The notes below the pieces were generated by a model. It was given only the letters and a program-made list of their open reading frames with translations. It was not told the DNA's origin and did no database searches. A DNA stretch of 45,597 nt, taken from positions 1 through 45,597 of the forward strand of contig JAFULC010000042.1 of the NCBI GenBank assembly GCA_017483305.1, read 5' to 3'. This DNA comes from Clostridia bacterium (lineage in GTDB: Bacteria > Bacillota > Clostridia > Oscillospirales > CAG-272). Position numbers and translations under genes: made by a program. Shown piece after piece: positions 7,399 to 16,698 of the stretch; the first letter of the stretch is position 1; each line of letters opens with the position of its first letter.

Positions 7399-7863
7399 AT
7401 GTATGCAAGAACACCCGATCCAAACCGCCAAGGCGTGAAGATCCCCGAGAACTACGGCGGTCACGCCTTCAGTCGCTCGGGCGCGTATAGTGATATGCCG
7501 CCACCCGCCCGAGTCGAGCCTTATCTGACCGACGACTACCAAAACACACCTCCCGAGCCATACCCAAGCCCGCAAGACACCCGTTTCGAGCCCGAGGAAA
7601 CCCAACAGCCGCAGGGCTCCGAAAGGCTCCCTCTCCCCACAAGCGTCCCGACCGAGCGCGAGCAAGCCGCGACCGGCCGATCGATATTTTCATCGCTTAT
7701 TCCGCCAAGCGCGTCGGCATCGGCGCATTTTCCCTTCGGGCACGGGATAGGAAGCGAGGAATTGCTCATAATCGCCCTGATGCTAACGGTCTATCTCGCC
7801 GAGGGCGAGAGCGCCGACAGTGAGCTGTTGCTTTTGCTTGGACTTTTGCTCTTCGCGGGGTGA
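7399..7863 (+). CDS. Hypothetical protein with hydrophobic C-terminal tail
   Basis: This 154-residue protein is two-part. Residues 1-105 are Pro-rich and disordered. The last 40 residues are GIGSEELLIIALMLTVYLAE followed by a second hydrophobic helix, SELLLLLGLLLFAG, ending at the C terminus. Such tails with an acidic break between two Leu-rich helices occur in clostridial proteins encoded next to spore or envelope genes; I know of no assigned function. The two helices could insert in a membrane as a hairpin. It is the last gene of the three-gene unit and is followed 17 bp later by a terminator. CAGGAG lies about 10 nt before the ATG. Confidence 0.75.
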   Translation: MYARTPDPNRQGVKIPENYGGHAFSRSGAYSDMPPPARVEPYLTDDYQNTPPEPYPSPQDTRFEPEETQQPQGSERLPLPTSVPTEREQAATGRSIFSSLIPPSASASAHFPFGHGIGSEELLIIALMLTVYLAEGESADSELLLLLGLLLFAG

Positions 7864-7880
7864 ATATGTAAATATCTGTA

Positions 7881-7910
7881 AAAAGACAGAGAACCATTCT
7901 CTGTCTTTTT
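7881..7910 (+). terminator. Terminator of three-gene hypothetical unit
   Basis: The stem aaaagacagaga (7881-7892) / tctctgtctttt (7898-7909) has a 5-nt loop and ends in a T run. Confidence 0.88.
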
Positions 7911-7963
7911 CAGCGTGTCGAGAAAAAAATCGGCGGGAGATAACCCCCCACCCTACAAAAGCA

Positions 7964-7992
7964 TTGACTTGCGAATGATTTTGTGATACAAT
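7964..7992 (+). promoter_or_regulatory. Promoter of DUF3885-like gene
   Basis: TTGACT (7964-7969), 17-bp spacer, TACAAT (7987-7992), about 50 bp before the ATG. Confidence 0.75.
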
Positions 7993-8043
7993 TAGGGTAG
8001 AAGAATTTGACAAAATACAAAATAATACGAAAGGATTAACCTT

Positions 8044-8625
8044 ATGAGCGACTTACGAAAACAAATATTGGACGGATCTTTTCTTTACACTCAACCGTGG
8101 TTTTACAATAACAAACTGGCTCTGCGATGTGAATTGGGCATTGGCGAGGGCAAGGAATACATAGAAAATGCCTTTCATAGAGCCATAGCCATTGCAAATA
8201 TCTTGTTTGATAACAAAAAAATTGATGCAGCTTTTTATCATCAGTATTTTGACAAAGACGGTCGCGCATACGACACGAATGACCTCACACTAAATATTGA
8301 TGCAACAGTTGAGCTCGATAGATGTGCTCTCATACAACAAGAAGAAATCGATGATGATATATCTGCGGTAAAAAGATACATTTCGTATGACGTTGATTTC
8401 GCTACCTTGGTAAATATACTGAAACATCAAATAGAGTGTCAGATCAATCCATTAGTAAGCTTTGCTTCATTTGACGATCAGTTTATTTTTTCTGTTTATG
8501 ATGACAGAGGTTGCGATATCGTATTTTATAGCGGCGAGAAATTCAAGGAATTTTATTTGAAATTAGAACCGTTTTTCTTGGATTATGACCGAGAGAAAAT
8601 AAAAGAAATATTTGAATCGATATAA
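8044..8625 (+). CDS. DUF3885-like protein, 193 aa
   Basis: This is a soluble acidic protein without signal or membrane segments. The pattern LALRCELGIGEG followed by ENAFHRAIAIANILFD, and a later FDDQFIFSVYDDRGCDIVF with a DREKIKEIF end, resembles DUF3885 proteins of Firmicutes, which are often found in polymorphic-toxin immunity settings; this match is from memory and moderate. Its base composition is clearly more AT-rich than the flanking genes, and it has its own promoter and terminator, so it looks like a recently gained single-gene insertion. No toxin gene is adjacent. The ribosome site AAAGGA lies 9 nt before the ATG. Confidence 0.75.
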   Translation: MSDLRKQILDGSFLYTQPWFYNNKLALRCELGIGEGKEYIENAFHRAIAIANILFDNKKIDAAFYHQYFDKDGRAYDTNDLTLNIDATVELDRCALIQQEEIDDDISAVKRYISYDVDFATLVNILKHQIECQINPLVSFASFDDQFIFSVYDDRGCDIVFYSGEKFKEFYLKLEPFFLDYDREKIKEIFESI

Positions 8626-8653
8626 TTTTACAAATTCCAAAGTTTCTCCCTCA

Positions 8654-8678
8654 AGCCACGGTTAATCCCGTGGCTTTT
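8654..8678 (+). terminator. Terminator of DUF3885-like gene
   Basis: The stem agccacgg (8654-8661) / ccgtggct (8668-8675) is followed by TTTT. Confidence 0.8.
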
Positions 8679-8696
8679 CTCTACCCCCCGCACGTC

Positions 8697-8728
8697 AAAA
8701 AAGCCTTCTCCCGTGGGAGAAGGCTTTT
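8697..8728 (-). terminator. Terminator of DUF3794/LysM gene
   Basis: A long stem aaaagccttctccc / gggagaaggctttt (8699-8728). Read on the minus strand it is followed by TT then GAC, and with the stem gives a run of six T. Confidence 0.85.
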
Positions 8729-8769
8729 CAATTTATCGCTGATTTTGCAGCCTCTCGGCTCGCTTTCCA

Positions 8770-10311
8770 TCAACCAACCACAAGATACTTAACGCCCTCA
8801 AGCGACTTCGCCGAGTCAGCCCCGTCGGTCACTTGCAGAGAGTTCAGAGAAGCCAGCGACTCAAGCGGCGCGCCGTACCTCTTCGCCACGCTCCAAAGGC
8901 TGTCGTCGTCCGAGGGGTAGCAGATCACGATCTTTCCGCGCTCGCGCCCGATCTTCTCGCCAAATCCGACCTCGGCAAGCATAGTCGTATTCTCGCCCTT
9001 CGCCGCGCTTCCGCGAATGCCGACCTCGGCATCAATGCCGATCCTGTCGTCGTCCATCCTCGCGCGCGCCGAGATGATCTCACCGTCCGCGATCGCCCTG
9101 TCAAACTCGCCCGAGGTCGCGGCACGGTAGGCACAGGGCAGCTCGATATCAGTGACCGAATATTCCCCGTCCTTCTCGAGCAGCAGAGAAAATCTCGCCT
9201 TGCCCAAGATCAGACACTTGTCGGCATCAAACGCGTACTCCTCGGGATAGACCGCTCCGCAAATATCGACCGCACGCGAGCCGCGCGCTATATTCACGTC
9301 GTCGAGCGAGAGCGAGTCGCTGAGCGTAAAGTTGCCCGAAAATTCCTCTCCGCCCGAGAGCAGCGTGACCCTCTTGTACTTGTTTTCGGTGTCTCTCTCC
9401 GTCGAATAAATGTCCTTGACGTAGGAGATATTCTCCTCCCTGCAGCCCTCGACCTCAACGATAATACCCGCATCTATACCGATCCTGCCGTCCTCGACAA
9501 CAATCCCCATCTCACTGACCGTTCCGCGCGCCGATGCGCTCGCCCCGGGTGTCATACCCTCGACGGGAATAGTCTGCGAAAACTGTATCTTTCGCGTTGC
9601 GGTGTAAGGAGTTCCCCCTCCGTCGCGGCAGAGCAGAAGCTTCAGATAAAGCTCTCCGCGGCAGCTCACCGCGCCGCCAAGCGCGTTTATCTCGCTAATA
9701 AGAGTCTTGCCCTCCGCCGAGATCACGCGAAGCTCACTCTCGCCGCTCTCACAGATCATCTCGTCGGACACACGGAGCATTTCTCCCGCTCCCCACAGCC
9801 GTCTTGTGACGGTCGCGGAGCAATTCAGCCTCTGAATTCCCTCCTCGTCCGCGTGGAAGCCGTCCTCAAGCGGCATTTCGGCAAAGATCTCCGCGCGGGT
9901 CTTGAGCCGACATTTGATGCTCAGCTTTCTCGGTGCAGTCACCCTTCCGCTTATCATATCGGCAGATACGGTCGCGTTACCCGAAAAGCCGCCGAAATAT
10001 CCGCTCTCACCAAGCTCCGAGGTGTCAAAGGGCAGATTGATCTTGTAATCGGCGCTCAGGGGCGCGCAATAAACGCCATTGTCACTTCCCATATAGAGCA
10101 CGTAGTAGTCGACAATGCCCGTAAACTCTGCCTCACCGTCACCGATATATCGGGAGGGCGGCAAAACCGACGCCGTGACCCTCAAAAGCCGCTTGATCTC
10201 GGGCTGATAGTCGGGCAGAGTGAAATCTCCCGAAAGATCGGTGCTCACCGTTTTATCCGCGACGGGAATCTGCGCGTAGCCGCCCGTCAGACTCGTGTTG
10301 TATCTCTCCAT
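8770..10311 (-). CDS. DUF3794 + LysM protein (spore-coat type)
   Basis: This 513-residue protein has about three tandem DUF3794 (SPOCS) beta-rich regions: roughly 30-150 (EIKRLLRVTASVLPPSRYIG), 180-280 and 300-420. A C-terminal LysM domain spans about 465-512 (VICYPSDDDSLWSVAKRYG). DUF3794/LysM proteins are spore-coat or spore-envelope proteins of Clostridia, comparable in role to SafA/SpoVID-type scaffold factors; LysM binds peptidoglycan. There is no signal peptide, as expected for a mother-cell coat protein that assembles from the cytoplasm. The upstream region holds a sigma-E-like promoter. It is divergent from an Amidase_6-like gene. GGAGG precedes the ATG. Confidence 0.9.
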   Translation of the reverse strand: MERYNTSLTGGYAQIPVADKTVSTDLSGDFTLPDYQPEIKRLLRVTASVLPPSRYIGDGEAEFTGIVDYYVLYMGSDNGVYCAPLSADYKINLPFDTSELGESGYFGGFSGNATVSADMISGRVTAPRKLSIKCRLKTRAEIFAEMPLEDGFHADEEGIQRLNCSATVTRRLWGAGEMLRVSDEMICESGESELRVISAEGKTLISEINALGGAVSCRGELYLKLLLCRDGGGTPYTATRKIQFSQTIPVEGMTPGASASARGTVSEMGIVVEDGRIGIDAGIIVEVEGCREENISYVKDIYSTERDTENKYKRVTLLSGGEEFSGNFTLSDSLSLDDVNIARGSRAVDICGAVYPEEYAFDADKCLILGKARFSLLLEKDGEYSVTDIELPCAYRAATSGEFDRAIADGEIISARARMDDDRIGIDAEVGIRGSAAKGENTTMLAEVGFGEKIGRERGKIVICYPSDDDSLWSVAKRYGAPLESLASLNSLQVTDGADSAKSLEGVKYLVVG

Positions 10312-10341
10312 AATAAACCTCCACGTGTTTCATTTCAATAA

Positions 10342-10370
10342 ATACTATGTAAATCACGCGCGATTTATTC
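10342..10370 (-). promoter_or_regulatory. Possible sigma-E-type promoter
   Basis: On the minus strand, GAATAAA (10364-10370), 14-bp spacer, CATAGTAT (10342-10349). It fits the loose sigma-E pattern (xATAxxx-14-CATAxxxT) and lies 31 bp before the DUF3794/LysM start. No sigma-A pair is seen there. This is inferred from pattern and context. Confidence 0.45.
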
Positions 10371-10437
10371 TTTTCGTCTGGATTTTAAGCGAGGCGGCGC
10401 ATATAATGATATAAATCACATATTCGGAGGTACAATT

Positions 10438-11016
10438 ATGTTGGTTTACAAGGAATACAACCGCGCCCGCGCCGTCGAATACGCGAGGCGCTGGGCGCTC
10501 TCGCGCAATCCGTTATTCATCAATTTTGCAGGTCAGGGGGGCGACTGCACAAGCTTCGTCTCGCAGAGCATCTACGCGGGCTCGTGCGTAATGAATTTCA
10601 CGCGCGATTTCGGATGGTATTACGTCAACTCAAACGACCGTGCGCCTGCCTGGAGCAGTGTCGAATATTTCTACGATTTTATTACTAACACCCCCGCCTT
10701 CGCCTCACAAAACGGCGGCGTGGGACCCTACGGCATCGAGGTCGACAGCACGGGCGCGATCGAGGGCGACGTGGTCCAGCTCGCCGACGAGAGCGGTGAC
10801 TTTTACCACACCTTGCTGATCACGGGCTTTTCCGAGGGTCAGACTCTGGTAAGCGCGCACACAAACGATGCTCTCGACAAGCCGCTCTCGACATACAATT
10901 ATGCCGACCTGCGCTACATACACATCGAGGGCGTGCGGATGGAGATCGGCAACGATAACTGCTTTTTCGATCTCATCGAGGGCATCTCGCTCGGGATCCC
11001 CACAGATATGACCTGA
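10438..11016 (+). CDS. Amidase_6-type putative amidase domain protein
   Basis: This 192-residue protein matches the putative amidase domain Amidase_6 (PF12671): YNRARAVEYARRWA, then GGDCTSFVSQSIYAG with the likely nucleophile Cys37, FYHTLLITG with His124, and AHTNDALDKPL (His141, Asn143). These are papain/NlpC-like cysteine hydrolases thought to cut peptides or cell-wall stems. Usually the domain sits at the end of a secreted protein; here it stands alone with no signal peptide. That, with the divergent spore-coat gene, hints at a role inside the mother cell. CGGAGG lies 9 nt before the ATG. The substrate is unknown. Confidence 0.85.
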   Translation: MLVYKEYNRARAVEYARRWALSRNPLFINFAGQGGDCTSFVSQSIYAGSCVMNFTRDFGWYYVNSNDRAPAWSSVEYFYDFITNTPAFASQNGGVGPYGIEVDSTGAIEGDVVQLADESGDFYHTLLITGFSEGQTLVSAHTNDALDKPLSTYNYADLRYIHIEGVRMEIGNDNCFFDLIEGISLGIPTDMT

Positions 11017-11053
11017 AAAGAGAAATTAATCGAATGTTTACATCTCGACGTTG

Positions 11054-11082
11054 TTGACAAAAGCGCGACAGTGTGATAAAAT
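11054..11082 (+). promoter_or_regulatory. Promoter of AI-2E transporter gene
   Basis: TTGACA (11054-11059), 17-bp spacer, TAAAAT (11077-11082). An in-frame TTG overlapping this box at 11051 is therefore not a start. Confidence 0.78.
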
Positions 11083-11113
11083 TATGGTATCCATACCGAA
11101 AGGACGTAAAAAA

Positions 11114-12463
11114 ATGAATAACGAAGGCTTCAAAAAGCGTCTGTCGGTCGCTCTGCTCTCGCTCGGAGTGATCCTGATCGGAATAACCTATTTCTTCCTG
11201 CTATATAGAAACCAAAGCATCGCGGGTGTCGTTGCAAAGGTCGTAAGCATCCTCAACCCCATAATTCTCGGCTGCGTGTTCGCTTATATTATGAAGTCGA
11301 CCTGCAACTTCTTCGAGAAGCATCTGCTCAGGGCGCTTACAAAATCGCAAAAGCGTAGCGAGAAGAAGGCGAAAAGGACCGCAAACGCATTATCTGTGGT
11401 TTTCACCTATATCGTCTGGGCGGCTATCATTTCCGCGCTTCTTTGGATCGCGATCCCCCAGGTCATTCAAAGCATAACCAAGTTCGTCAACGAAACGATC
11501 GCAAGACTCCCCGAGTACATAGACATTCTCTCCGAATGGCAAAAGACCTTCCTTGCCGACAACGAGCTGCTCCGCCCCTACTTTGAGGAGGCGATCATTT
11601 GGGTACAGGACTGGTTGATGACCGATCTTGCGCCCTTCCTGCGCTCCTTCGTCAGCACCTCCCTGCTTCCCATCGTGGTCTCGGTGTTCAACTCGCTTTT
11701 CGACATCGTGGTAGGACTTGTCATCTCGGTATTCATCCTGCTTGGCAGAAAGAAGCTCGCGCAGAAATCGCAGATGATCCTCAACTGCATCTTCAAGAAG
11801 GAAAAGACCGTCAACGTCATCATAAACGAGTTCAAGTTTGCCGATAAGATGTTCAGCGGCTTCCTTGAGGGTCGTGTGCTCGACTCCGCGATCGTCGGCT
11901 TGATCTATTACGTGGTGCTCGAGCTGATGAATATGCCCTACCCCGCACTCCTTGCGGTGATCTGCGGCGTAACTAACATCATTCCCTTCTTCGGTCCCTT
12001 CATCGGTGGCTTTATCGGCGGCGTCATCCTCCTTTCTGCCGACCCGATCAAGCTGATTCCCTTTATCATATTCATATTTGTCATACAGTTCCTCGACGGA
12101 TACATTCTCGATCCCCACATCGTTGGCGGATATCTCCAGCTCTCCTCCTTTGCGATCGTCTTTGCGGTCTTGCTCTGCGGCGGACTCTGGGGCTTTACGG
12201 GAATGCTTATCGGAGTGCCTCTGTTCGCGGTAATTTACGACATCGCAAAGAAGATCTGCTGCCATATTCTCAAAAAGCGCGGCAGATATGACCTCGTGAT
12301 CAATTACAAAATGGAGCACAGGGCGGAAAAGAATACGGGCAAAAAGAAAAAGGCGGTAGCGAAAAAAGCCGCTCCCGAAACCACCAAAGCTCCCACGGAC
12401 GAAGCACCCGCCGAGGATAACGGCGAGGCAACGACCGCCGAGAGCGACTCGGAGCAGAAATAA
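11114..12463 (+). CDS. AI-2E family transporter (YtvI/PerM type)
   Basis: A 449-residue membrane protein of the AI-2E/PerM family, with about eight membrane segments. The order is typical: two N-terminal helices, a long cytosolic or soluble loop, then the conserved second half with PYPALLAVICGVTNIIPFFG, GPFIGG and DGYILDPHIVGG. Members are proposed exporters or antiporters of small solutes; quorum-signal export is shown for only a few. The C terminus is an extended Lys/Ala/Glu-rich tail (KKKKAVAKKAAPE, TTAESDSEQK) not found in most homologues. The start at 11114 is chosen because AAAGGACG precedes it and the promoter lies just upstream. Confidence 0.9.
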   Translation: MNNEGFKKRLSVALLSLGVILIGITYFFLLYRNQSIAGVVAKVVSILNPIILGCVFAYIMKSTCNFFEKHLLRALTKSQKRSEKKAKRTANALSVVFTYIVWAAIISALLWIAIPQVIQSITKFVNETIARLPEYIDILSEWQKTFLADNELLRPYFEEAIIWVQDWLMTDLAPFLRSFVSTSLLPIVVSVFNSLFDIVVGLVISVFILLGRKKLAQKSQMILNCIFKKEKTVNVIINEFKFADKMFSGFLEGRVLDSAIVGLIYYVVLELMNMPYPALLAVICGVTNIIPFFGPFIGGFIGGVILLSADPIKLIPFIIFIFVIQFLDGYILDPHIVGGYLQLSSFAIVFAVLLCGGLWGFTGMLIGVPLFAVIYDIAKKICCHILKKRGRYDLVINYKMEHRAEKNTGKKKKAVAKKAAPETTKAPTDEAPAEDNGEATTAESDSEQK

Positions 12464-12490
12464 TAGGCATTATGCCCCTTAATAACCGAA

Positions 12491-12527
12491 AAATCGGCAG
12501 AGATGTTGCTTTCTCTGCCGATTTCTG
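12491..12527 (+). terminator. Terminator after AI-2E gene
   Basis: The stem aaatcggcagaga (12491-12503) / tctctgccgattt (12512-12524). The T-tract is short (TTTCTG). Confidence 0.7.
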
Positions 12528-12673
12528 TTACAATGTAGCTAACAGAAATCCTCTCCCCCTCGGGAGAGTTGGAGAGGATTGCCCGCGGATCAAATCCTGC
12601 GGATTTGAGGGAGTTCGAGTCGGTTGAGTTAACGAAAAATGAACCCACCCGATGTATCGGGTGGGTTCATTTT

Positions 12674-12699
12674 TGGTGACCCGCCGGAGACTCTGAACT
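12674..12699 (-). pseudogene. tRNA-Lys 3'-end fragment, distal copy
   Basis: It matches the last 25 nt of tRNA-Lys through CCA, with one inserted A in the T-loop (AGTTC-A-GAGTC). No other tRNA arms are present. Confidence 0.85.
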
Positions 12700-12838
12700 T
12701 TCGCATGCGGCAAAATCTCACCAAATCCCCCGTCCTCCCGTCCGCCCGCGGATCAAATCCTACGGATTTGAGGGAGTTCGAGTCAGTGGGGCTATTCAAA
12801 AACAAAACACACCCAATTTCTTGGGTGTGTTCTGTTTT

Positions 12839-12864
12839 TGGTGACCCGCCGGAGACTCTGAACT
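12839..12864 (-). pseudogene. tRNA-Lys 3'-end fragment, proximal copy
   Basis: The same 26 nt as the copy 165 bp away, including the extra A in the T-loop. It is followed on the minus strand by a terminator whose stem sequence differs from that of the intact tRNA. Confidence 0.85.
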
Positions 12865-12962
12865 TTCGCGTGCGGCAAAATCTCACCCAATCCCCCGTCC
12901 TCTTATCCGCCCGCGGATCAAATCCTGCGGATTTGAGGGAGTTCGAGTCGGTTGAGTTAACG

Positions 12963-13001
12963 AAAAATGAACCCACCCGATGCTTCGGGTGGGTTCATTT
13001 T
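12963..13001 (-). terminator. Terminator of tRNA-Lys
   Basis: A palindromic stem gaacccacccga / tcgggtgggttc flanked by A and T runs, directly after the tRNA CCA on the minus strand. Confidence 0.9.
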
Positions 13002-13077
13002 TGGTGACCCGCCGGAGACTCGAACTCCGGACCCCATGATTAAAAGTCATGTGCTCTACCATCTGAGCTAGCGGGTC
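13002..13077 (-). tRNA. tRNA-Lys (anticodon TTT), CCA encoded
   Basis: On the minus strand, the acceptor GACCCGC (13071-13077) pairs with GCGGGTC (13006-13012), then discriminator A and CCA (13002-13004). The D-arm is GCTCAGATGGTAGAGC, the anticodon loop CTTTTAA (TTT), and the T-arm GGAGTTCGAGTCTCC with a normal loop. It is the only intact tRNA of this array. Confidence 0.95.
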
Positions 13078-13211
13078 AAATTTTCGCCTACCATAATATT
13101 ATACCACGGGTGGTAGCTTTTGTCAACATCTTTTTTCCCCGAATTGATAAAAAATCGTCAAAATCAAAGCGGCTTGATTTGTAACAAATGCACAAACCAA
13201 GCCACCCAAAA

Positions 13212-13727
13212 TCACTCAACTCCCTTTATTTTGTCGGCAAATTGCGAAATGTTCTCATCCATAACCGTTGGCAAGGACATATCGCCTCTCTGCTCGCCGT
13301 TCTCGCCGCCGCCGAGTATCTCGGCTCTCACCGCCTTGACCACAAGTCTGTCAAGCCCCTTAAAGCGTGACGGCTCAAGCGATCCGCCAAGGCAAGAGAT
13401 CGCAATCGCGCTCTCGTAAAGCGCCCTCGGGATCACCTTCACGGCATATTCCTCAAAGCAATCGACAAACCCACAGCAGATATAGTACGCCACGCGGTAA
13501 CTGATCAGCTCGTCGGCGTGCTTTTTGATAAAGCCTCTCGCCCTCTTGATCGCCTTTCCCATTCGGATCGGGAATCCGATAACCAGCGTGTCGTATTCGC
13601 TCAGATCGGGCTCAGACTTCGAGAGATCAAAGAGCTCGACCGTATGCGTTTTCAGGTCCTTCTTCAAAAGCTCGGCGCACTCACGGGTAGTACCGCCCAC
13701 GCTCGCGTATATTACGGCAATTTTCAT
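13212..13727 (-). CDS. Flavodoxin-domain protein (HemG-like)
   Basis: This 171-residue flavodoxin-fold protein has the FMN phosphate loop at the N terminus (IYASVGGTTRECA), followed by LFDLSKSEPDLSEYDTLVIG and the FPIRMGKAIKRARGF segment that replaces the aromatic FMN loops. The closest type is the flavodoxin domain group that includes protoporphyrinogen oxidase HemG, common in Clostridia as general redox proteins. It is cytosolic. AAAGGA lies before the ATG at 13727. It is divergent from ligA and lies directly beside tRNA-Lys. The physiological partner cannot be inferred. Confidence 0.88.
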   Translation of the reverse strand: MKIAVIYASVGGTTRECAELLKKDLKTHTVELFDLSKSEPDLSEYDTLVIGFPIRMGKAIKRARGFIKKHADELISYRVAYYICCGFVDCFEEYAVKVIPRALYESAIAISCLGGSLEPSRFKGLDRLVVKAVRAEILGGGENGEQRGDMSLPTVMDENISQFADKIKGVE

Positions 13728-13788
13728 AAAAATCCTTTCAAAAAGCGACCGATCCGTCGCGCTCGGTCAACTGTTTTTCCACATATCA

Positions 13789-13817
13789 ATTATATAAGAT
13801 ATTTGCCGCCAAGTCAA
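13789..13817 (-). promoter_or_regulatory. Promoter of flavodoxin gene
   Basis: On the minus strand, TTGACT (13812-13817), 17-bp spacer, TATAAT (13789-13794). Confidence 0.82.
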
Positions 13818-13848
13818 GATAAAAATTTCGTTTTACGCCTATTTTTTG

Positions 13849-13877
13849 TTGAAATTTGGGCAAAAGTATGGTATACT
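13849..13877 (+). promoter_or_regulatory. Promoter of ligA
   Basis: TTGAAA (13849-13854), 17-bp spacer, TATACT (13872-13877). It is back to back with the flavodoxin promoter. Confidence 0.8.
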
Positions 13878-13881
13878 ATAA

Positions 13882-15933
<2,052 letters not shown>

Positions 15934-15935
15934 GC

Positions 15936-16499
15936 TCAGCGCAACCCCGTATATTCAACTATTCCGTTATAGATCCCGCGAGCGAAAAGCTCGGGATTGT
16001 CGCGCATAAGCGCCGCGTCGCGCGGATTCGTGATAAAACCGATCTCAACGAGCACGGCAGGCATATTCGTCCGCTTGAGGACGTAAAGCCCCGGGCGCAC
16101 CTTCATTCCGCGATTGGCAAGTCCCGTCGCTTCGGAAAGATTGTCGACTATATCCTCACCCAGCGCAAACGCGCGCGTGCCTCTCGCGTAGGCAAATGCC
16201 TCCACACCCGAGGCGCTCCTCGCCTCCGAGGCGTTGGTGTGAATGCTGACGAAATAGTCCGCGCCCCAAGAGTTCGCGTCGTCAACGCGCGCCCGTAAGC
16301 TACCCGCATTCGACGTGCCGAGCTTGGTATCGGGGGTCGGTCGCGACAGTCTGACCTCGTAATTTCCGCTTCGGCGCAAAAGAGCCGCCAGCTCCTGACC
16401 GACAACGTATGTAACATCCTGCTCTCTGAGTCCGTTTCCCTCCGCGCCCGTGTTCGGGCTCGTGGGATTGTGCCCCTGATCAATATAAATCTTCGGCAT
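15936..16499 (-). CDS. N-acetylmuramoyl-L-alanine amidase (Amidase_3, CwlC-like)
   Basis: This 187-residue zinc amidase cleaves the bond between muramic acid and the stem peptide. Amidase_3 motifs are IDQGHNP (His10), LREQDV (Glu26), FVSIHTNA (His87) and VLVEIGFITN (catalytic Glu152). There is no signal peptide and no SPOR/SH3 wall-binding domain, so the protein is just the catalytic unit. This resembles CwlC-type enzymes that lyse the mother cell from the inside, though a phage-type lysin is also possible. GGAGG lies 5 nt before the ATG at 16499, which rules out the upstream in-frame codon at 16562. It converges on ligA. Confidence 0.93.
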   Translation of the reverse strand: MPKIYIDQGHNPTSPNTGAEGNGLREQDVTYVVGQELAALLRRSGNYEVRLSRPTPDTKLGTSNAGSLRARVDDANSWGADYFVSIHTNASEARSASGVEAFAYARGTRAFALGEDIVDNLSEATGLANRGMKVRPGLYVLKRTNMPAVLVEIGFITNPRDAALMRDNPELFARGIYNGIVEYTGLR

Positions 16500-16533
16500 A
16501 AAAACCTCCATTTCGCCGCTTACGGCGGCATAA

Positions 16534-16562
16534 ATAATAATCGTTGAATTTTGTTTTAGCAA
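16534..16562 (-). promoter_or_regulatory. Possible promoter of amidase gene
   Basis: On the minus strand, TTGCTA (16557-16562), 17-bp spacer, TATTAT (16534-16539). A small GC hairpin (ccgccgtaagcggcg) lies in the leader before the ribosome site. Confidence 0.55.
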
Positions 16563-16698
16563 AATTCGCGCGTGAAAAATATTTCTTCATTGTAAGTTGG
16601 CAGTAAATTTCACGCAACCCTCCCGTGCTAAAATTTCTAATACAATTATATGTTCCGAGTGAAAAATTGACATTCCGAACACTCCGAAAGGCGTTAAA

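Larger units (their letters stand above)
12540..13001 (-). repeat. Array of tRNA-Lys 3'-end/terminator units
   Basis: No gene is visible here. Reading on the minus strand from the intact tRNA-Lys, there are two further units of 163 and 165 bp. Each holds a partial tRNA-Lys 3' end (12839-12864 and 12674-12699, both with an extra A in the T-loop), a strong terminator, and a body with gactcgaactccctc, an AAATCCGCAGGATTT hairpin, a G-rich stretch and GCGAAAGTTCA. The body is bounded by GACTCGAACT and AGTTCAGAGTC, an inverted pair that mimics the tRNA-Lys T-arm. Terminators alternate: units 0 and 2 share gaacccaccc stems and unit 1 has an unrelated acacaccc stem. The last unit ends near 12550. Confidence 0.85.

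Noticed and set aside
8833-10341. 502-codon plus-strand frame opposite the DUF3794/LysM gene
   Set aside because: It has the composition of an antisense frame in GC-rich DNA and no ribosome site. The minus strand encodes clear DUF3794 and LysM domains.
12540-13001. CRISPR array or coding repeats in the tRNA-Lys region
   Set aside because: The units are 163-165 bp with repeated terminators and tRNA 3' ends, without short constant repeats and unique spacers. The open frames there simply reflect the repeats and end in terminators.
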